Of a stretch of 64,000 nucleotides of DNA, positions 50,895-63,300 are shown in pieces. Position numbers and translations under genes: made by a program. The stretch comes from Oscillospiraceae bacterium (GTDB lineage Bacteria; Bacillota; Clostridia; Oscillospirales; Oscillospiraceae): positions 1 through 64,000 of the forward strand of contig JAETQF010000013.1 of assembly GCA_021770845.1 (NCBI GenBank), read 5' to 3'. The notes under the pieces were generated by a model. It saw only the letters and a program-made list of their open reading frames with translations, made no database searches and was not told the DNA's origin. Numbering within the stretch: position 1 is the stretch's first letter; each line of letters begins with the position of its first letter.

Positions 50895-50908
50895 ACGAGG
50901 TGACCCAT

Positions 50909-51502
50909 ATGGCCCGCGACGATATGCACCGCCCCACCATGAAGATCTCCTACAACGCCCCGGTGGCCCTCACCTTCGCCCTGATCTCCCTGCTGGCGCT
51001 GGTGGCCAACTACTTCACCGGCGGCTGGGTGAACGCCAACCTGTGCTCCGTCTACCGCTGCTCCCTGCTGGCCGACCCCCTGGGCTTCTTCCGCTTCTTC
51101 GGCCACGTGCTGGGCCACAGCGGCTACGCCCACTACATCGGCAACATGGTGCTCATTCTGGTGCTGGGCCCCAACCTGGAGGATCGGTTCGGCAGCTGGA
51201 ACGTGCTGTGGGCCATTTTGTTCACCGCCCTGGTGTCCGGGCTGGTGCAGTTCATCTTCTTCCCCGGCACCGCCCTTTTGGGCGCGTCGGGCATCGTGTT
51301 CATGATGATCCTGCTGTCCTCCTTCGGCGGGGTGAAAAACGGCACCATCCCCACCACCCTGATTTTGGTGGCCATCTTCTATCTGGGCGGCGAGCTGTGG
51401 GACGCCATCTTCGTCCGGGACAACATCTCCCAGCTCACCCACATCATCGGCGGGCTGTGCGGCACAATTTTGGGCTTCATTCTGTCGTCTGGCAGGAGAT
51501 AA
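50909..51502 (+). CDS. Rhomboid-family intramembrane serine protease
   Basis: 197-residue membrane protease with six hydrophobic helices. Seen: GHVLGHSGYAHYIGNMVLIL (the L1 loop and helix 2 with a conserved His/Asn), the active-site Ser in GASGIVFMMI (GxSG) at about residues 131-134, and the catalytic His in THIIGGLCG at about 180. ATG 50909 has GAGGTG upstream; the reading in the earlier direction is not needed. A partial duplicate of its 3' end follows at 51537. Substrates are unknown. Confidence 0.9.
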   Translation: MARDDMHRPTMKISYNAPVALTFALISLLALVANYFTGGWVNANLCSVYRCSLLADPLGFFRFFGHVLGHSGYAHYIGNMVLILVLGPNLEDRFGSWNVLWAILFTALVSGLVQFIFFPGTALLGASGIVFMMILLSSFGGVKNGTIPTTLILVAIFYLGGELWDAIFVRDNISQLTHIIGGLCGTILGFILSSGRR

Positions 51503-51536
51503 GTATTCCCGCCCGGTGGGCGGGGATGCCCTGATG

Positions 51537-51590
51537 GCCGGCGGGCTGTGCGGCACCATTCTCGGCTTCGTCTTATCCGGCAGGAGATAA
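51537..51590 (+). pseudogene. Duplicated fragment of a rhomboid gene 3' end
   Basis: GCCGGCGGGCTGTGCGGCAC ... GGCAGGAGATAA encodes AGGLCGTILGFVLSGRR and a stop, against IGGLCGTILGFILSSGRR at the end of the gene above (51446-51502). The copies differ at several bases and one codon, so this is an older duplication or the relic of a second rhomboid gene, not a recent repeat. A short GC hairpin (CCCGCCC / GGGCGGG, about 51509-51526) lies between them. Confidence 0.75.
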
Positions 51591-51634
51591 AAACAGCGTC
51601 CCCATCCAAACCGGATGGGGACGCTGTTTTTTAT
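51589..51634. terminator. Bidirectional terminator
   Basis: AAAACAGCGTCCCCATCC and GGATGGGGACGCTGTTTT form an 18-bp stem around a 6-nt loop. It ends the rhomboid and the malic-enzyme transcripts. Confidence 0.95.
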
Positions 51635-51637
51635 GGT

Positions 51638-52816
51638 TCAGACCCGGGCCGCGCCCGTCTCCCGGGCGGCCTGGGCCACCGCCGCGGCCACGGCGGGGCA
51701 CACCCGCTCGTCAAAGGCGGCGGGGATGATATAATCCGGGGAGAGCTCGTCCTCCCCCACCAGCCCCGCCAGGGCCCGGGCGGCGGCCAGCTTCATCTCC
51801 TCGTTGATCTCCGAGGCCCGCACGTCGAAGGCCCCCCGGAACACCCCCGGGAAGGCCAGCACATTGTTGATCTGGTTGGGAAAATCGCTGCGGCCGGTGC
51901 CCACCACCGCCGCCCCCGCCTCCCGGGCCAGATCGGGCATGATCTCCGGCGTGGGGTTGGCCATGGGGAACAGGATGGGCTTCGGGGCCATGGAGCGCAC
52001 CATCTCCTGGCTGACGAGCCCCGGGGCGGACACCCCGATGAACACGTCCGCCCCCCTCAGCGCCAACCCCAGCCCGCCCGCCCGGAGCTCCGGCCGGGTG
52101 AGCTCCGCCAGCTCCGCCAGGGCGGGATCGTCCGCCAGATCGGGCCGCCCGGGGTATACAATGCCCCGGATGTCGCACAGGACGGCGTGCCGCAGCCCCA
52201 TGGAGCGCAGCAGCTTGTAGATGGCCGTCCCCGCGGCCCCCGCCCCGGACAGGACGAGCCTGACCTCCTCCAGCCGCTTGCCCACGATCTTCAGGGCGTT
52301 GGTCAGCGCCGCCGCCACGATAATGGCGGTGCCGTGCTGGTCGTCGTGGAAGATGGGGATGTCGCACCGCTCCTTGAGCCTGCGCTCGATCTCAAAGCAC
52401 CGGGGGGCGGAGATGTCCTCCAGGTTCACCCCGCCGAAGGAGCCCGCCAGCAGGGCCACCGTGTTCACGATCTCGTCCACGTCCTTGGAGCGGACGCACA
52501 GGGGCACCGCGTTCACCCCGCCGAAGGCCTTGAACAGCACGCATTTGCCCTCCATCACCGGCATACCCGCCTCCGGGCCGATGTCGCCCAGCCCCAGCAC
52601 GGCGGTGCCGTCGGTCACCACCGCCACCGTGTTCCACCGGCCCGTCAGCTCATAGCTCTTGTTCCCATCCTTTTGGATCTCCAGGCAGGGCGCGGCCACC
52701 CCGGGGGTGTAGGCCAGGGACAGGGACTGCCGATCCCGCACCTCCATCTTGGGCACCGTGTCCAGCTTGCCCCGCCATTCATAGTGCAGCCGCAGCGATT
52801 CCGCAGCATAGTCCAT
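51638..52816 (-). CDS. NAD(P)-dependent malic enzyme
   Basis: 392-residue oxidative decarboxylase turning malate into pyruvate and CO2. Seen: YTPGVAAPCLEI (catalytic Tyr), VVTDGTAVLGLGDIGPEAG, the metal/substrate site PIFHDDQHGTAIIVAAAL, and the nucleotide fold VRLVLSGAGAAGTAIYKLL. Short bacterial type (about 390 residues), usually NAD-using. It is 16 bp downstream of glgX in an operon with a nitroreductase. Together with pckA and the Oad genes at the other end it suggests active C3/C4 interconversion. Confidence 0.93.
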   Translation of the reverse strand: MDYAAESLRLHYEWRGKLDTVPKMEVRDRQSLSLAYTPGVAAPCLEIQKDGNKSYELTGRWNTVAVVTDGTAVLGLGDIGPEAGMPVMEGKCVLFKAFGGVNAVPLCVRSKDVDEIVNTVALLAGSFGGVNLEDISAPRCFEIERRLKERCDIPIFHDDQHGTAIIVAAALTNALKIVGKRLEEVRLVLSGAGAAGTAIYKLLRSMGLRHAVLCDIRGIVYPGRPDLADDPALAELAELTRPELRAGGLGLALRGADVFIGVSAPGLVSQEMVRSMAPKPILFPMANPTPEIMPDLAREAGAAVVGTGRSDFPNQINNVLAFPGVFRGAFDVRASEINEEMKLAAARALAGLVGEDELSPDYIIPAAFDERVCPAVAAAVAQAARETGAARV

Positions 52817-52832
52817 TGTGTGATCCTCCCGT

Positions 52833-54941
<2,109 letters not shown>

Positions 54942-54954
54942 GGGCCGTCCCCCC

Positions 54955-55464
54955 TTACCCGCGCAGCCAGGTCACCCGGTCTGGCTCATAGAAGCCCCGG
55001 GCCGGCGGATCCTCGTCGGGCACGCCCACGGCGATGAGGGCCACCGGCACGGACTGGGTACCCAGCAGCTCCTGGAGCTTGGAAATACGGGGGCTGGGCC
55101 AGCAGCCGCACCAGCACGTGCCGTACCCCAGCGCCGCCGCCTGGAGCAGCAGGTTCTCCACCGCCGCCCCGCAGTCCAGCGGCCAGTACCCCGCCACCTT
55201 GCCCGCCTGGGCCTCCGGCCGGCCGCACACCACGATGGCCAGGGAGGCGGTGTCCAGCATGGAGGCGAAGGGGTGGGCGTAGCGCAGCTTGGTCTTCAGC
55301 CCCTGATCCTCCACCACGAAGAACTCCCAGGGCCGGGTGTTCCGGGCGCTGGGGGCCATCATAGCCGCCTCCAGCATGAGCTTCACGTCCTCCTCGGGCA
55401 CCGGGGCCCCGGGCTTGTACTTGCGGATACTCCGCCGCGCGCGGATGGTCTGGGTGCAGTCCAT
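54955..55464 (-). CDS. Nitroreductase-family flavoprotein
   Basis: 169-residue FMN-dependent oxidoreductase. Seen: the N-terminal RARRSIRKYKPGAPVPEEDV (FMN phosphate-binding Arg cluster), APSARNTRPWEFFVVED, and ENLLLQAAALGYGTCWCGCW. The short form is common in Clostridia. Three Cys in GTCWCGCW are unusual and may bind metal or just be incidental. The substrate is unknown. It is first in the operon with glgX and the malic enzyme. GGAGGCATTATC precedes ATG 55462-55464. Confidence 0.9.
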   Translation of the reverse strand: MDCTQTIRARRSIRKYKPGAPVPEEDVKLMLEAAMMAPSARNTRPWEFFVVEDQGLKTKLRYAHPFASMLDTASLAIVVCGRPEAQAGKVAGYWPLDCGAAVENLLLQAAALGYGTCWCGCWPSPRISKLQELLGTQSVPVALIAVGVPDEDPPARGFYEPDRVTWLRG

Positions 55465-55491
55465 GATAATGCCTCCTTTAAAGTTTAAAAA

Positions 55492-55519
55492 ACCGGGCGG
55501 GCTTCCGCCCGCCCGGTCA
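55492..55519 (-). terminator. Terminator after the P-loop protein gene
   Basis: ACCGGGCGGGC and GCCCGCCCGGT form an 11-bp stem with a 4-nt loop; on the minus strand the tail is TTTTTTAAAC. It ends the 55538 gene, and since the nitroreductase start is only 28 bases on, the following operon may depend on readthrough. Confidence 0.88.
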
Positions 55520-55537
55520 GGGTTCGCTCCCGTGATC

Positions 55538-55948
55538 TCAGAAATATTTCTTCACGCCCTCGCTGGCCTTGGACGCGTCCTCGCTGATGGACACGGTGTA
55601 CTTGATGCCGCTTTTCTGGGAGAAGGCCTCCAGCCAGTCCAGGAAGGGCTCCACGTCCTCGTTGCCCACGGTGGGCACCAGCTTGTTCAGGCTCTCGATG
55701 AACACGTGGGTGATGTCGTAGTTGCTGGCGTACAGGCCGTACAGGAAGCCCCGCAGGGTGTCGTAGTTGGGGATATTGTAATCAGAGGTATCGACCAGCC
55801 GGATCGAGTAATGGATGTCATAGTTCAGCTTAGAATCGTGGGCGATGGCCACAACGTTGCCGTGCTCCGTATCCACCGCGGTATTGATGAGGTCGATCAT
55901 CTGCTTGGTTTTTCCGGTGCCCTTCTGGCCCATGATTACCTTGACCAT
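55538..55948 (-). CDS. Small P-loop protein of unknown function
   Basis: 136-residue soluble protein. Seen: a Walker A-like motif at the very N-terminus, VKVIMGQKGTGKTKQMIDLI, then a hydrophobic beta strand YDITHVFIESLNKLVPTVG that could be Walker B-like (Glu in place of the usual Asp). No other NTPase motif is clear, and the length is only about half of a normal P-loop domain. Such proteins are sometimes annotated as twitching-motility (PilT) proteins in Clostridia, which I consider doubtful. The codon use is less GC-rich than its neighbours. AAGGAGTGATCC precedes ATG 55946-55948. Confidence 0.72.
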   Translation of the reverse strand: MVKVIMGQKGTGKTKQMIDLINTAVDTEHGNVVAIAHDSKLNYDIHYSIRLVDTSDYNIPNYDTLRGFLYGLYASNYDITHVFIESLNKLVPTVGNEDVEPFLDWLEAFSQKSGIKYTVSISEDASKASEGVKKYF

Positions 55949-56087
55949 TTTGGATCACTCCTTACTTGAGTATAGAGGGGAGTCCCTCTTTGATAGTTCC
56001 ATGTTACCATGATCCGGCGGAAATTTCAATACAGGAAAACAAAGTTCATGGAAAATTCGGAAAATCCCCGCCGGGGGGCGGCCAGGG

Positions 56088-56116
56088 TTGCAAGGCCGCG
56101 GCAAATGGGGTATACT
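56088..56116 (+). promoter_or_regulatory. Promoter of the asparaginase gene
   Basis: TTGCAA at 56088-56093, 17-nt spacer, TATACT at 56111-56116, 40 bases before the start. Confidence 0.82.
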
Positions 56117-56156
56117 TGTCCCGCACGCTTCAGCAGACAACACAGGAGGCGCTGAC

Positions 56157-57161
56157 ATGAAACGCATTTTACTGCTGTCCACCGGGGGCACCATCGCCTC
56201 CCGGCTCACCGACGAGGGGCTGGCCCCGGGGCTGGACGGCGAGGCCCTCACCCACTACCTGGGCGGCCTGCCCGACAGCTACGACCTCACCGTCCGGGAC
56301 ATTCTCCACCTGGACTCCTCCAACATCCAGCCGGAGGAGTGGCGGCTCATCGCCCGCCACGTCTACGACGCCCGGAACGGCTTTGACGGCGTCGTCATCT
56401 CCCACGGCACCGACACCATGGCCTACACCGCCTCGGTGCTCAGCTATATGCTGCTGGGTATTCCCATCCCCGTGGTGCTCACCGGGGCCCAGCTGCCCAT
56501 TGAGCACCCCCTCACCGACGGGCTGGACAACCTGCGCACCGCCTTCGCCATGGCGGCCTCCGGCCGTCCCGGGGTGTTCCTGGCCTTCGACCGCCGGGTG
56601 ATGCTGGGCTGCCGGGCGGTGAAAACCCACACCACCGCCTTCGGCGCCTTCGACAGCGTGAACTGGCCCCTTGTCGGCCAGGTGAACGGCGCGGGGCTCA
56701 CCATCCGGGAAGACGCCATCCCGGCAACGGACGGCCCCTGCCTGCTGCGGGACGCTCTGTGCCAGCAGGTGTTCCTCATCAAGCTCACCCCCGGGCTGGA
56801 TCCGGAGATCTTCGATATGCTGCTGCGGATGCACTACCGGGGGGTGGTCATCGAGGCCTTCGGCGCCGGCGGGCTCCACTTCATCCGCCGGAACCTCATC
56901 GAGAAACTCCACGCCGCCGCCCAGGCGGGGATGGCGGTGGTGGTGTGCAGCCAGTGCCTGTACGAGAGCAGCAACTTCACCCTCTACCAGGCGGGGCAGA
57001 AGGCGCTGGCGGAGGGGGTCATCCAGGGCTACGACATGACCACCGAGGGGGCGGTCACCAAGCTGATGTGGGCCCTGGGCCAGACGGACAGCCTGGACGA
57101 GGTGCGGGCCCTGTTCGCGAAAAGTTTGTGCGGGGAGGTTGGAAGTACGCGGCCGCACTAA
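56157..57161 (+). CDS. ansA: L-asparaginase (type I)
   Basis: 334-residue amidohydrolase converting asparagine to aspartate and ammonia. Seen: the N-terminal catalytic Thr in LLLSTGGTIASR, the second signature GVVISHGTDTMAYTASVL with Thr-Asp, VVLTGAQLPIEHP and FGAGGLHFIRR. No signal peptide, so cytoplasmic. ATG 56157 has CAGGAGGC upstream. A GC hairpin after the stop separates it from the DtxR gene. Confidence 0.94.
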   Translation: MKRILLLSTGGTIASRLTDEGLAPGLDGEALTHYLGGLPDSYDLTVRDILHLDSSNIQPEEWRLIARHVYDARNGFDGVVISHGTDTMAYTASVLSYMLLGIPIPVVLTGAQLPIEHPLTDGLDNLRTAFAMAASGRPGVFLAFDRRVMLGCRAVKTHTTAFGAFDSVNWPLVGQVNGAGLTIREDAIPATDGPCLLRDALCQQVFLIKLTPGLDPEIFDMLLRMHYRGVVIEAFGAGGLHFIRRNLIEKLHAAAQAGMAVVVCSQCLYESSNFTLYQAGQKALAEGVIQGYDMTTEGAVTKLMWALGQTDSLDEVRALFAKSLCGEVGSTRPH

Positions 57162-57168
57162 ACAAACG

Positions 57169-57195
57169 CGGGGGCGGTTGATATCCGTCCCCGCT
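57169..57195. terminator. Bidirectional terminator
   Basis: GCGGGGGCGG and CCGTCCCCGC pair (with one G-T) around a 7-nt loop, between the convergent asparaginase and DtxR genes. Confidence 0.75.
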
Positions 57196-57199
57196 GCTC

Positions 57200-57574
57200 T
57201 TATTCCAGCCCCATGTCCCGGTTGATGTGCGCCCGGAGGGCGTCGAAGGACTCCACGCTGAGGTCGTGCTCGATCCGGCAGGCGTCGGCGGCGGCGGTGT
57301 CCTCCGCCACCCCCAGGTGGATCAGCCACTTGGTGAGCAGCAGGTGCCGCTCGTAGATCCGCTCGGCGATCTCCAGGCCCTCGCCGGTGAGGGTGAGGAA
57401 GCCCCCCTCGTCCATCACCACGAAGCCCCCCTCCCGCAGCAGGCTCATGGCGCGGCTGACGCTGGGCTTGGAGAAGCCCAGCCGCTGGGCCACGTCGATG
57501 GAGCGCACCGGCCCCTGCTCCCCCAGGGCCAGGATGGCCTCCAGGTAGTTTTCCGCGGACTCGTGTATATTCAC
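57200..57574 (-). CDS. DtxR/MntR-family metal-dependent regulator
   Basis: 124-residue iron- or manganese-dependent repressor. Seen: the winged helix IHESAENYLEAILALGEQGP, then VAQRLGFSKPSVSRAMSLLR, and the metal-binding dimerisation part RHLLLTKWLIHLGVAED to RIEHDLSVESFDAL with His and Glu/Asp ligands. There is no C-terminal SH3-like domain, so it is MntR-like in length. GTG 57572-57574 is used because GGAGGT is 7 bases upstream; the product then begins VNIHESAEN. Its targets are not visible here. Confidence 0.92.
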   Translation of the reverse strand: MNIHESAENYLEAILALGEQGPVRSIDVAQRLGFSKPSVSRAMSLLREGGFVVMDEGGFLTLTGEGLEIAERIYERHLLLTKWLIHLGVAEDTAAADACRIEHDLSVESFDALRAHINRDMGLE

Positions 57575-57642
57575 CCAATCCACCTCCAAACCAGGCTCCG
57601 CCCGGGCGGGCGGGTTTGCCAATGCTTACCAGGGATAAAGAC

Positions 57643-57671
57643 AGTATATCATATTCCCCCCTCCATGGCAA
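57643..57671 (-). promoter_or_regulatory. Promoter of the DtxR-type regulator
   Basis: On the minus strand TTGCCA (57666-57671), 17-nt spacer, TATACT (57643-57648). It is back to back with the ATP-grasp promoter, 18 bp apart. Confidence 0.78.
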
Positions 57672-57689
57672 CGGGTATTCTTGCGGCCG

Positions 57690-57718
57690 TTGCAATTTTT
57701 CCCCGAATATGGTATGAT
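57690..57718 (+). promoter_or_regulatory. Promoter of the ATP-grasp gene
   Basis: TTGCAA at 57690-57695, 17-nt spacer, TATGAT at 57713-57718. Confidence 0.8.
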
Positions 57719-57759
57719 GCTTTTGATTTTGATACGGCCCAGGGCCGGGGAGGTTTTTC

Positions 57760-58788
57760 ATGGGAAACGTGAAATTTTTGATCCAGCGGGTGCTGGATAT
57801 GAACTACAAGGCCATGCTGGACACCATCGGCCAGATCCATGAGCGGACGGGCCGCTCCCGCTGGTGGATCTTCCAGGATATGCGCCGGTGCGCCACCCAA
57901 TACGGCGCGGGCTACGTGGACTACAACCTGTTCGAGCTGTACGACCTGACCCCGGAGCTGCGGGACACCTACCTGACCCGGGGCCGGAACAACGAGATCG
58001 TGGTGAAGTACAACAGCAAGACCGCCATGGACGAGCTGGACGACAAGGCGAAATTCAACGCCCGCTTCGCCGGCTTCCTCCACCGGGACTGGGTGCACGT
58101 CACCGGGGAAAACAAGGAGGAGGTGCTGGACTTCCTCCGCCGCCATGATGCCTTTATGTCCAAGCCCACCCACGGCTGCTGCGGCCGGGGGATCGAGAAG
58201 CTGAACACCGCCGACTTCCCCTCCCTGGACGCGCTGTATGAGCGCCTGCTGCAGCAGGCCCCGGATCTGGAGCTGGAGGAGCTCATCGTCCAGCACCCCG
58301 CCCTGAACGCCATCTACCCCGGCTCCATCAACACCGCCCGGATCGTCACCCTCCGGGGCAAGCAGGGCAAGGTGTACTTCATCGCCGCCCTGCTGCGCAT
58401 CGGCAACGGGAAATTTGTGGACAACTTCGACAACGGCGGAATGCTGGCCCCGGTGGATCTGGACACGGGCACCATCACCGGGGTGGCGGTGGACAAGTTC
58501 AAGAACGTGTACGAGAAGCACCCCGCCACCGGCGCCGCCATCCAGGGCTGCGTCATCCCCGACTGGGACAAGGCCAAGGAGCTGGTGACCCGGGCCGCCC
58601 CTCTCATCCCGGAGGTGCGGTACGTGGGGTGGGACGTGTGCTTCACCCCCGACGGCCCCTGCCTGGTGGAGGGCAACCAGTACCCCGCCCACGACCTCTA
58701 CCAGCACCCGGTGCAGACCCCGGATCGGGTGGGGATCATGCCCCGCTTCCGGGCGGTGGAGGCCGAGGAGGCCAAATTGGACGGATAA
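57760..58788 (+). CDS. Sugar-transfer-associated ATP-grasp protein
   Basis: 342-residue ATP-grasp enzyme of the kind often found with sugar-transfer genes (PF14397-like). Seen: an N-terminal helical segment with WWIFQDMRRCATQYGAGYVDYN by its ends, the phosphate-binding KPTHGCCGRGIEKL near residue 133, EELIVQHPALNAIYPGSINTARIVTLR, RIGNGKFVDNFDNGG, and the metal-binding YVGWDVCFTPDGPCLVEGN. The product of its ligation is unknown, and no glycosyltransferase or capsule genes are nearby. GGGGAGG precedes ATG 57760. Confidence 0.85.
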   Translation: MGNVKFLIQRVLDMNYKAMLDTIGQIHERTGRSRWWIFQDMRRCATQYGAGYVDYNLFELYDLTPELRDTYLTRGRNNEIVVKYNSKTAMDELDDKAKFNARFAGFLHRDWVHVTGENKEEVLDFLRRHDAFMSKPTHGCCGRGIEKLNTADFPSLDALYERLLQQAPDLELEELIVQHPALNAIYPGSINTARIVTLRGKQGKVYFIAALLRIGNGKFVDNFDNGGMLAPVDLDTGTITGVAVDKFKNVYEKHPATGAAIQGCVIPDWDKAKELVTRAAPLIPEVRYVGWDVCFTPDGPCLVEGNQYPAHDLYQHPVQTPDRVGIMPRFRAVEAEEAKLDG

Positions 58789-58793
58789 CGCTT

Positions 58794-58824
58794 CGGCCCC
58801 GGGCTCTTTGCCCGGGGCCGTTTT
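58794..58824 (+). terminator. Intrinsic terminator after the ATP-grasp gene
   Basis: CGGCCCCGGGC and GCCCGGGGCCG form an 11-bp stem with loop TCTTT, followed by TTTT. Confidence 0.92.
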
Positions 58825-58919
58825 CCGCCCTTTGGGCGGATCCGTCCGGAAGGTTTTTCCTCTCGCCGGAATTTTCCGCTTCTCCAGCGAAATTTTTGTG
58901 AAAATCGCAGAGGAACCCC

Positions 58920-59149
58920 TTGACAGCCCCGGCGGCTCTTTGTTAGAATTGGAACAGCGAATCCCCAAACCCACCCGGCCCGGCTACTCCCTTGGGCGCA
59001 GCACGCCCATAGCCGCGCCGAGGAGAAAAAAGGAGGAAAATCCGCGAACCGGCGGTGCGGCAATGTGGAGACTTGCCGTAATGTCCACGGGGTAAACCCC
59101 CCGCGGGCGAGGGCGCGCTGCGGAGGCGGCGTGTCTGCGGTTCACCGCT
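58920..59149 (+). promoter_or_regulatory. Promoter and long leader of the UgpC-type ATPase gene
   Basis: TTGACA at 58920-58925 and TAGAAT at 58944-58949 (18-nt spacer). The leader of about 190 nt contains GAGGAGAAAAAAGGAGGAAAA (59016-59040, a purine run that could look like a ribosome site but is 110 bases from the start codon), short hairpins such as GGGGTAAACCCC (59090-59101) and GCGGCGTGTCTGCGG. The start codon itself has no good Shine-Dalgarno within 12 bases. The rest of the 361-bp gap is plain. Confidence 0.6.
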
Positions 59150-60289
<1,140 letters not shown>

Positions 60290-60316
60290 GGGTTCGTCAG
60301 CCTACCATAGCAAAAG

Positions 60317-60347
60317 AGGCCCCGCCGCGTTCGCGGCGGGGCTTTTC
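60317..60347. terminator. Bidirectional terminator
   Basis: GCCCCGCCGCG-TTCG-CGGCGGGGC forms a 9-bp stem with a TTCG-type loop and TTTTCTT on the plus side, between the ugpC and permease genes. Confidence 0.9.
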
Positions 60348-63300
60348 TTACTCTACGGTTTTCAGGCTCTCCACCATATCCACCTTTTTCAGCTTGAAGT
60401 GGGCCGCGATGTTCACCATCACGGAGAACACCACCGTCAGCGCCGCCGCCAGCACATAGGCGTAGGGGGGCGCGGTGCGGCCGAACATCACGATGTCCAC
60501 CTCCACCGTCAGCACCATCCAGGCGTGGAGGAACCGGCCCATCACCAGCCCCAGAACGATGCCGAACAGGGTGAGGAACACGTTCTCCCGGTAGACATAG
60601 GCGGTGATCTCCTTGTCGAAGAAGCCCAGCACCTTCAGGGTGGCCAGCTCCCGGGTGCGCTCGGTGATGTTGATGTTGGTCAGGTTGTAGAGCACCACGA
60701 AGGCCAGCGCCGCCGCCGACAGGATGATGATCACCACCGCGTAGTCGATGGCCTCCATGCTGTTGGTGAAGCTGTCCCGGATGGCGGCGATGTAGGAGTG
60801 GGAGGTCACCGCGTCCATGGCCATGAGCTGGGCGGACACCTCGTCCGACTGCGCCCCGTCCCCGTACTTCAGCAGGATCAGGTTCTGGGCCGGGGTCTCG
60901 CCCAGCAGCCGCTCATAACAGGCCACCGACAGATAGACGTTGTGCTGGACATAGTGCTCCACAATGTCGTCCACCCGCACGTCCACCCGTCCGTCCTTGT
61001 CCAGGGTAATGGTGTCGCCCACCTCCACCCCCAGCAGCTCGGACAGCTTTTCCGTGATGACGGCGCCGTCCTCTGGCAGGGCCACCGCCCCGTCGTCCTG
61101 CCGGTGGCGCAGGTTCATGAACCGGGTGAAGCCCTCGAAGTCGTCGATGGCGTACAGCCCCACGTCGTAGGCCACCCCGCCAGCGGAGGCCTCCGCCGTG
61201 TGCTGGCTGGTGAGGTGCCACCGCTCCACCTTGCCGCTGTTGTCCAGATAGTCCGTCACCGCCGCCAGCTCGTCCGGGGCCGCGTCCTCGTCCAGCCCCA
61301 CCGTGGCGTCGTAGAGGGAGATCTCGTCAAACTGCTTGTTGAGGATGGCGAAAATGGACTCGTGGAGCCCGAAGCCGGTGACAATCAGGGCGGTGCAGCC
61401 GCCGATGCCGATCACCGTCATCCAGAACCGCCGCTGGTAGCGGAACAGGTTCCGCATGGTCACCTTCCAGGTGAAAGTGAGCCGCTTCCAGATAAAGCCC
61501 ACCCGCTCCAGCAGCACCCGCTTGCCCGCCTTGGGGGCCTTGGGGCGCATCAGGTTGGCGGGGGTGGCGATCAGCGTGGACAGGCAGGCCCACAGCGCCG
61601 CCCCGGTGGTGCACAGCACCGCCGCCAGCACCGCCAGCACGCACAGCACCGTCTGCTCCCGGAACTCCAGGGGGGGCATGGCGTACATGATGTTGAAGGC
61701 GTTGGCGATCACCGCCGGGATCAGGGTGCAGCCGATGGCCAGGCCCAGAATTCCACCCAGGAGGCTGGCCAAAAAGGCGTAGCCGATGTACTTTTTGGAG
61801 ATGGACAGCCGGGAGAAGCCCATGGCCTTCAGCGCACCGATCTCGGTGCGCTGCTCCTCCACCATCCGGGTCATGGTGGTCAGGCAGGCCAGCGCCGCCA
61901 CCAGGAAGAAGATCACCGGGAAGATGGTGGCCAGATTGCTCACCCGCTCCGTGTCCTGGTCGAAGCCCACGAAGCCCGCGTTGGTGTTCCGCCCCAGGAC
62001 GTACCACTGGCACTCCTCCACCTTGCCCAGCTCGTCCCGGGCGTCGTCCAGCTTCTGCTGGGCGTCGGCGATCTTCTCGTCCGCCTCGGCCCTGCCGTCC
62101 TCGTACTCCTTCAGGCCGTCGGCGTACTCCGCCTCGCCGTCCTCCAGCTTTTGCAGGGCGTCGGCCAGCTCCTGCTCGCCGTCCCGCCGGGCCTGGGCCA
62201 GATCGGCCTGCCCGTCTTGGTAGTCCCGGCGGCCGTCGGCGATCTCCCGCTCTGCCTGGGCCAGCTGCCGCCCGGTGTCGTCCAGGGTGGCTCGGGCGCT
62301 GTCCAATTCCGCCTTGGAGGCGTCCAGCACTGCACGGCTTTCGTCCAGCTGGGCCTTCACCCCGTCCAGCTGGGCCTTCACCGGGGCCAGCTGGGCATAG
62401 CCCTCGTCCAGGGCGGCCTGGGCCCCGTCCAGCTGGGCCTTCTGCTCCGCCAGCTGGGCCTTCACCTGCTCATAGGCCGGGGTGCCCTCCGCCTGCTTCA
62501 GCGCCGCCTCATACTGGGCCAGCCCTTCGTTTACCTGGGCCTGCTGGCCGTCCAGGGCAGCCTTGTTCTTCTGGTACTCCGCCAGCCCGTCCTGGTACTG
62601 GGCCAGCCCCGCCTGGTACTGGGCCAGCCCGTCCTCGTACTGATCCAGCCCGTCCTCGTACTGGGCCAGCCCGTCCTCATACTGGGCGCGGCCGTCGTCC
62701 AGCTCCCTCTGGGCGTCGTTCAGCTTTTGCAGGGCGTCCGCCAGCGTCCGCCGGGCGTCGGCCAGCTCCCGCTCCAGGGTGTCCTGCCCCTCCCGGTAGT
62801 CCACCCAGCCGTCGTCCAGCTCCTTCCGGGCGTCGTCCAGCTCCTGTTTGCCGTCAGCAAGCTCCTGTTCCGCGTCGGCTTTTGCGTCGTCAAGCTCTTT
62901 CTGGGCGTCGTCCAGCTCCTTCTGCGCGTCCCCGATGAGGGTGTCGTACCGGAGCTGGGCCCGCTCCTCCGCCAGCCCGTCCAGGCTGTCCAGAAGGGCC
63001 TCCGCCCGATCCTCGTACTCGTCGCTGTAGCTGTCCAGCTCCTTGAGCCCCCGGCCGGTGAAATAGGCGGCGGTGTAATAGTCATAGGTGAAATTCTCCC
63101 CCGGCACGAACAGGAAGGCGTCCACCGATCCGCTGCCCAGGGAGGAGGTGCCCCGGTCGGTGCCCACGTACAGCGGGCAGTTCACCACGCCCACGATGGT
63201 GTAGGAGGTGTGCACCAGATCCCCCTCGTGATCCTCGTCCAGCACCAGCTCCACCGTGTCCCCCACGTCCAGCCCCAGCTCCACCAGCAGCAGGCCCTCG

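Noticed and set aside
58950-59149. msiK RNA motif upstream of ugpC
   Set aside because: The motif is known from Actinobacteria and I cannot match its conserved hairpin here; kept only as a comparison.
62500-62930. Tandem DNA repeat that might be a CRISPR or minisatellite
   Set aside because: Repeat period 21 nt follows codons for a 7-residue coiled-coil unit inside the permease; no spacer pattern.
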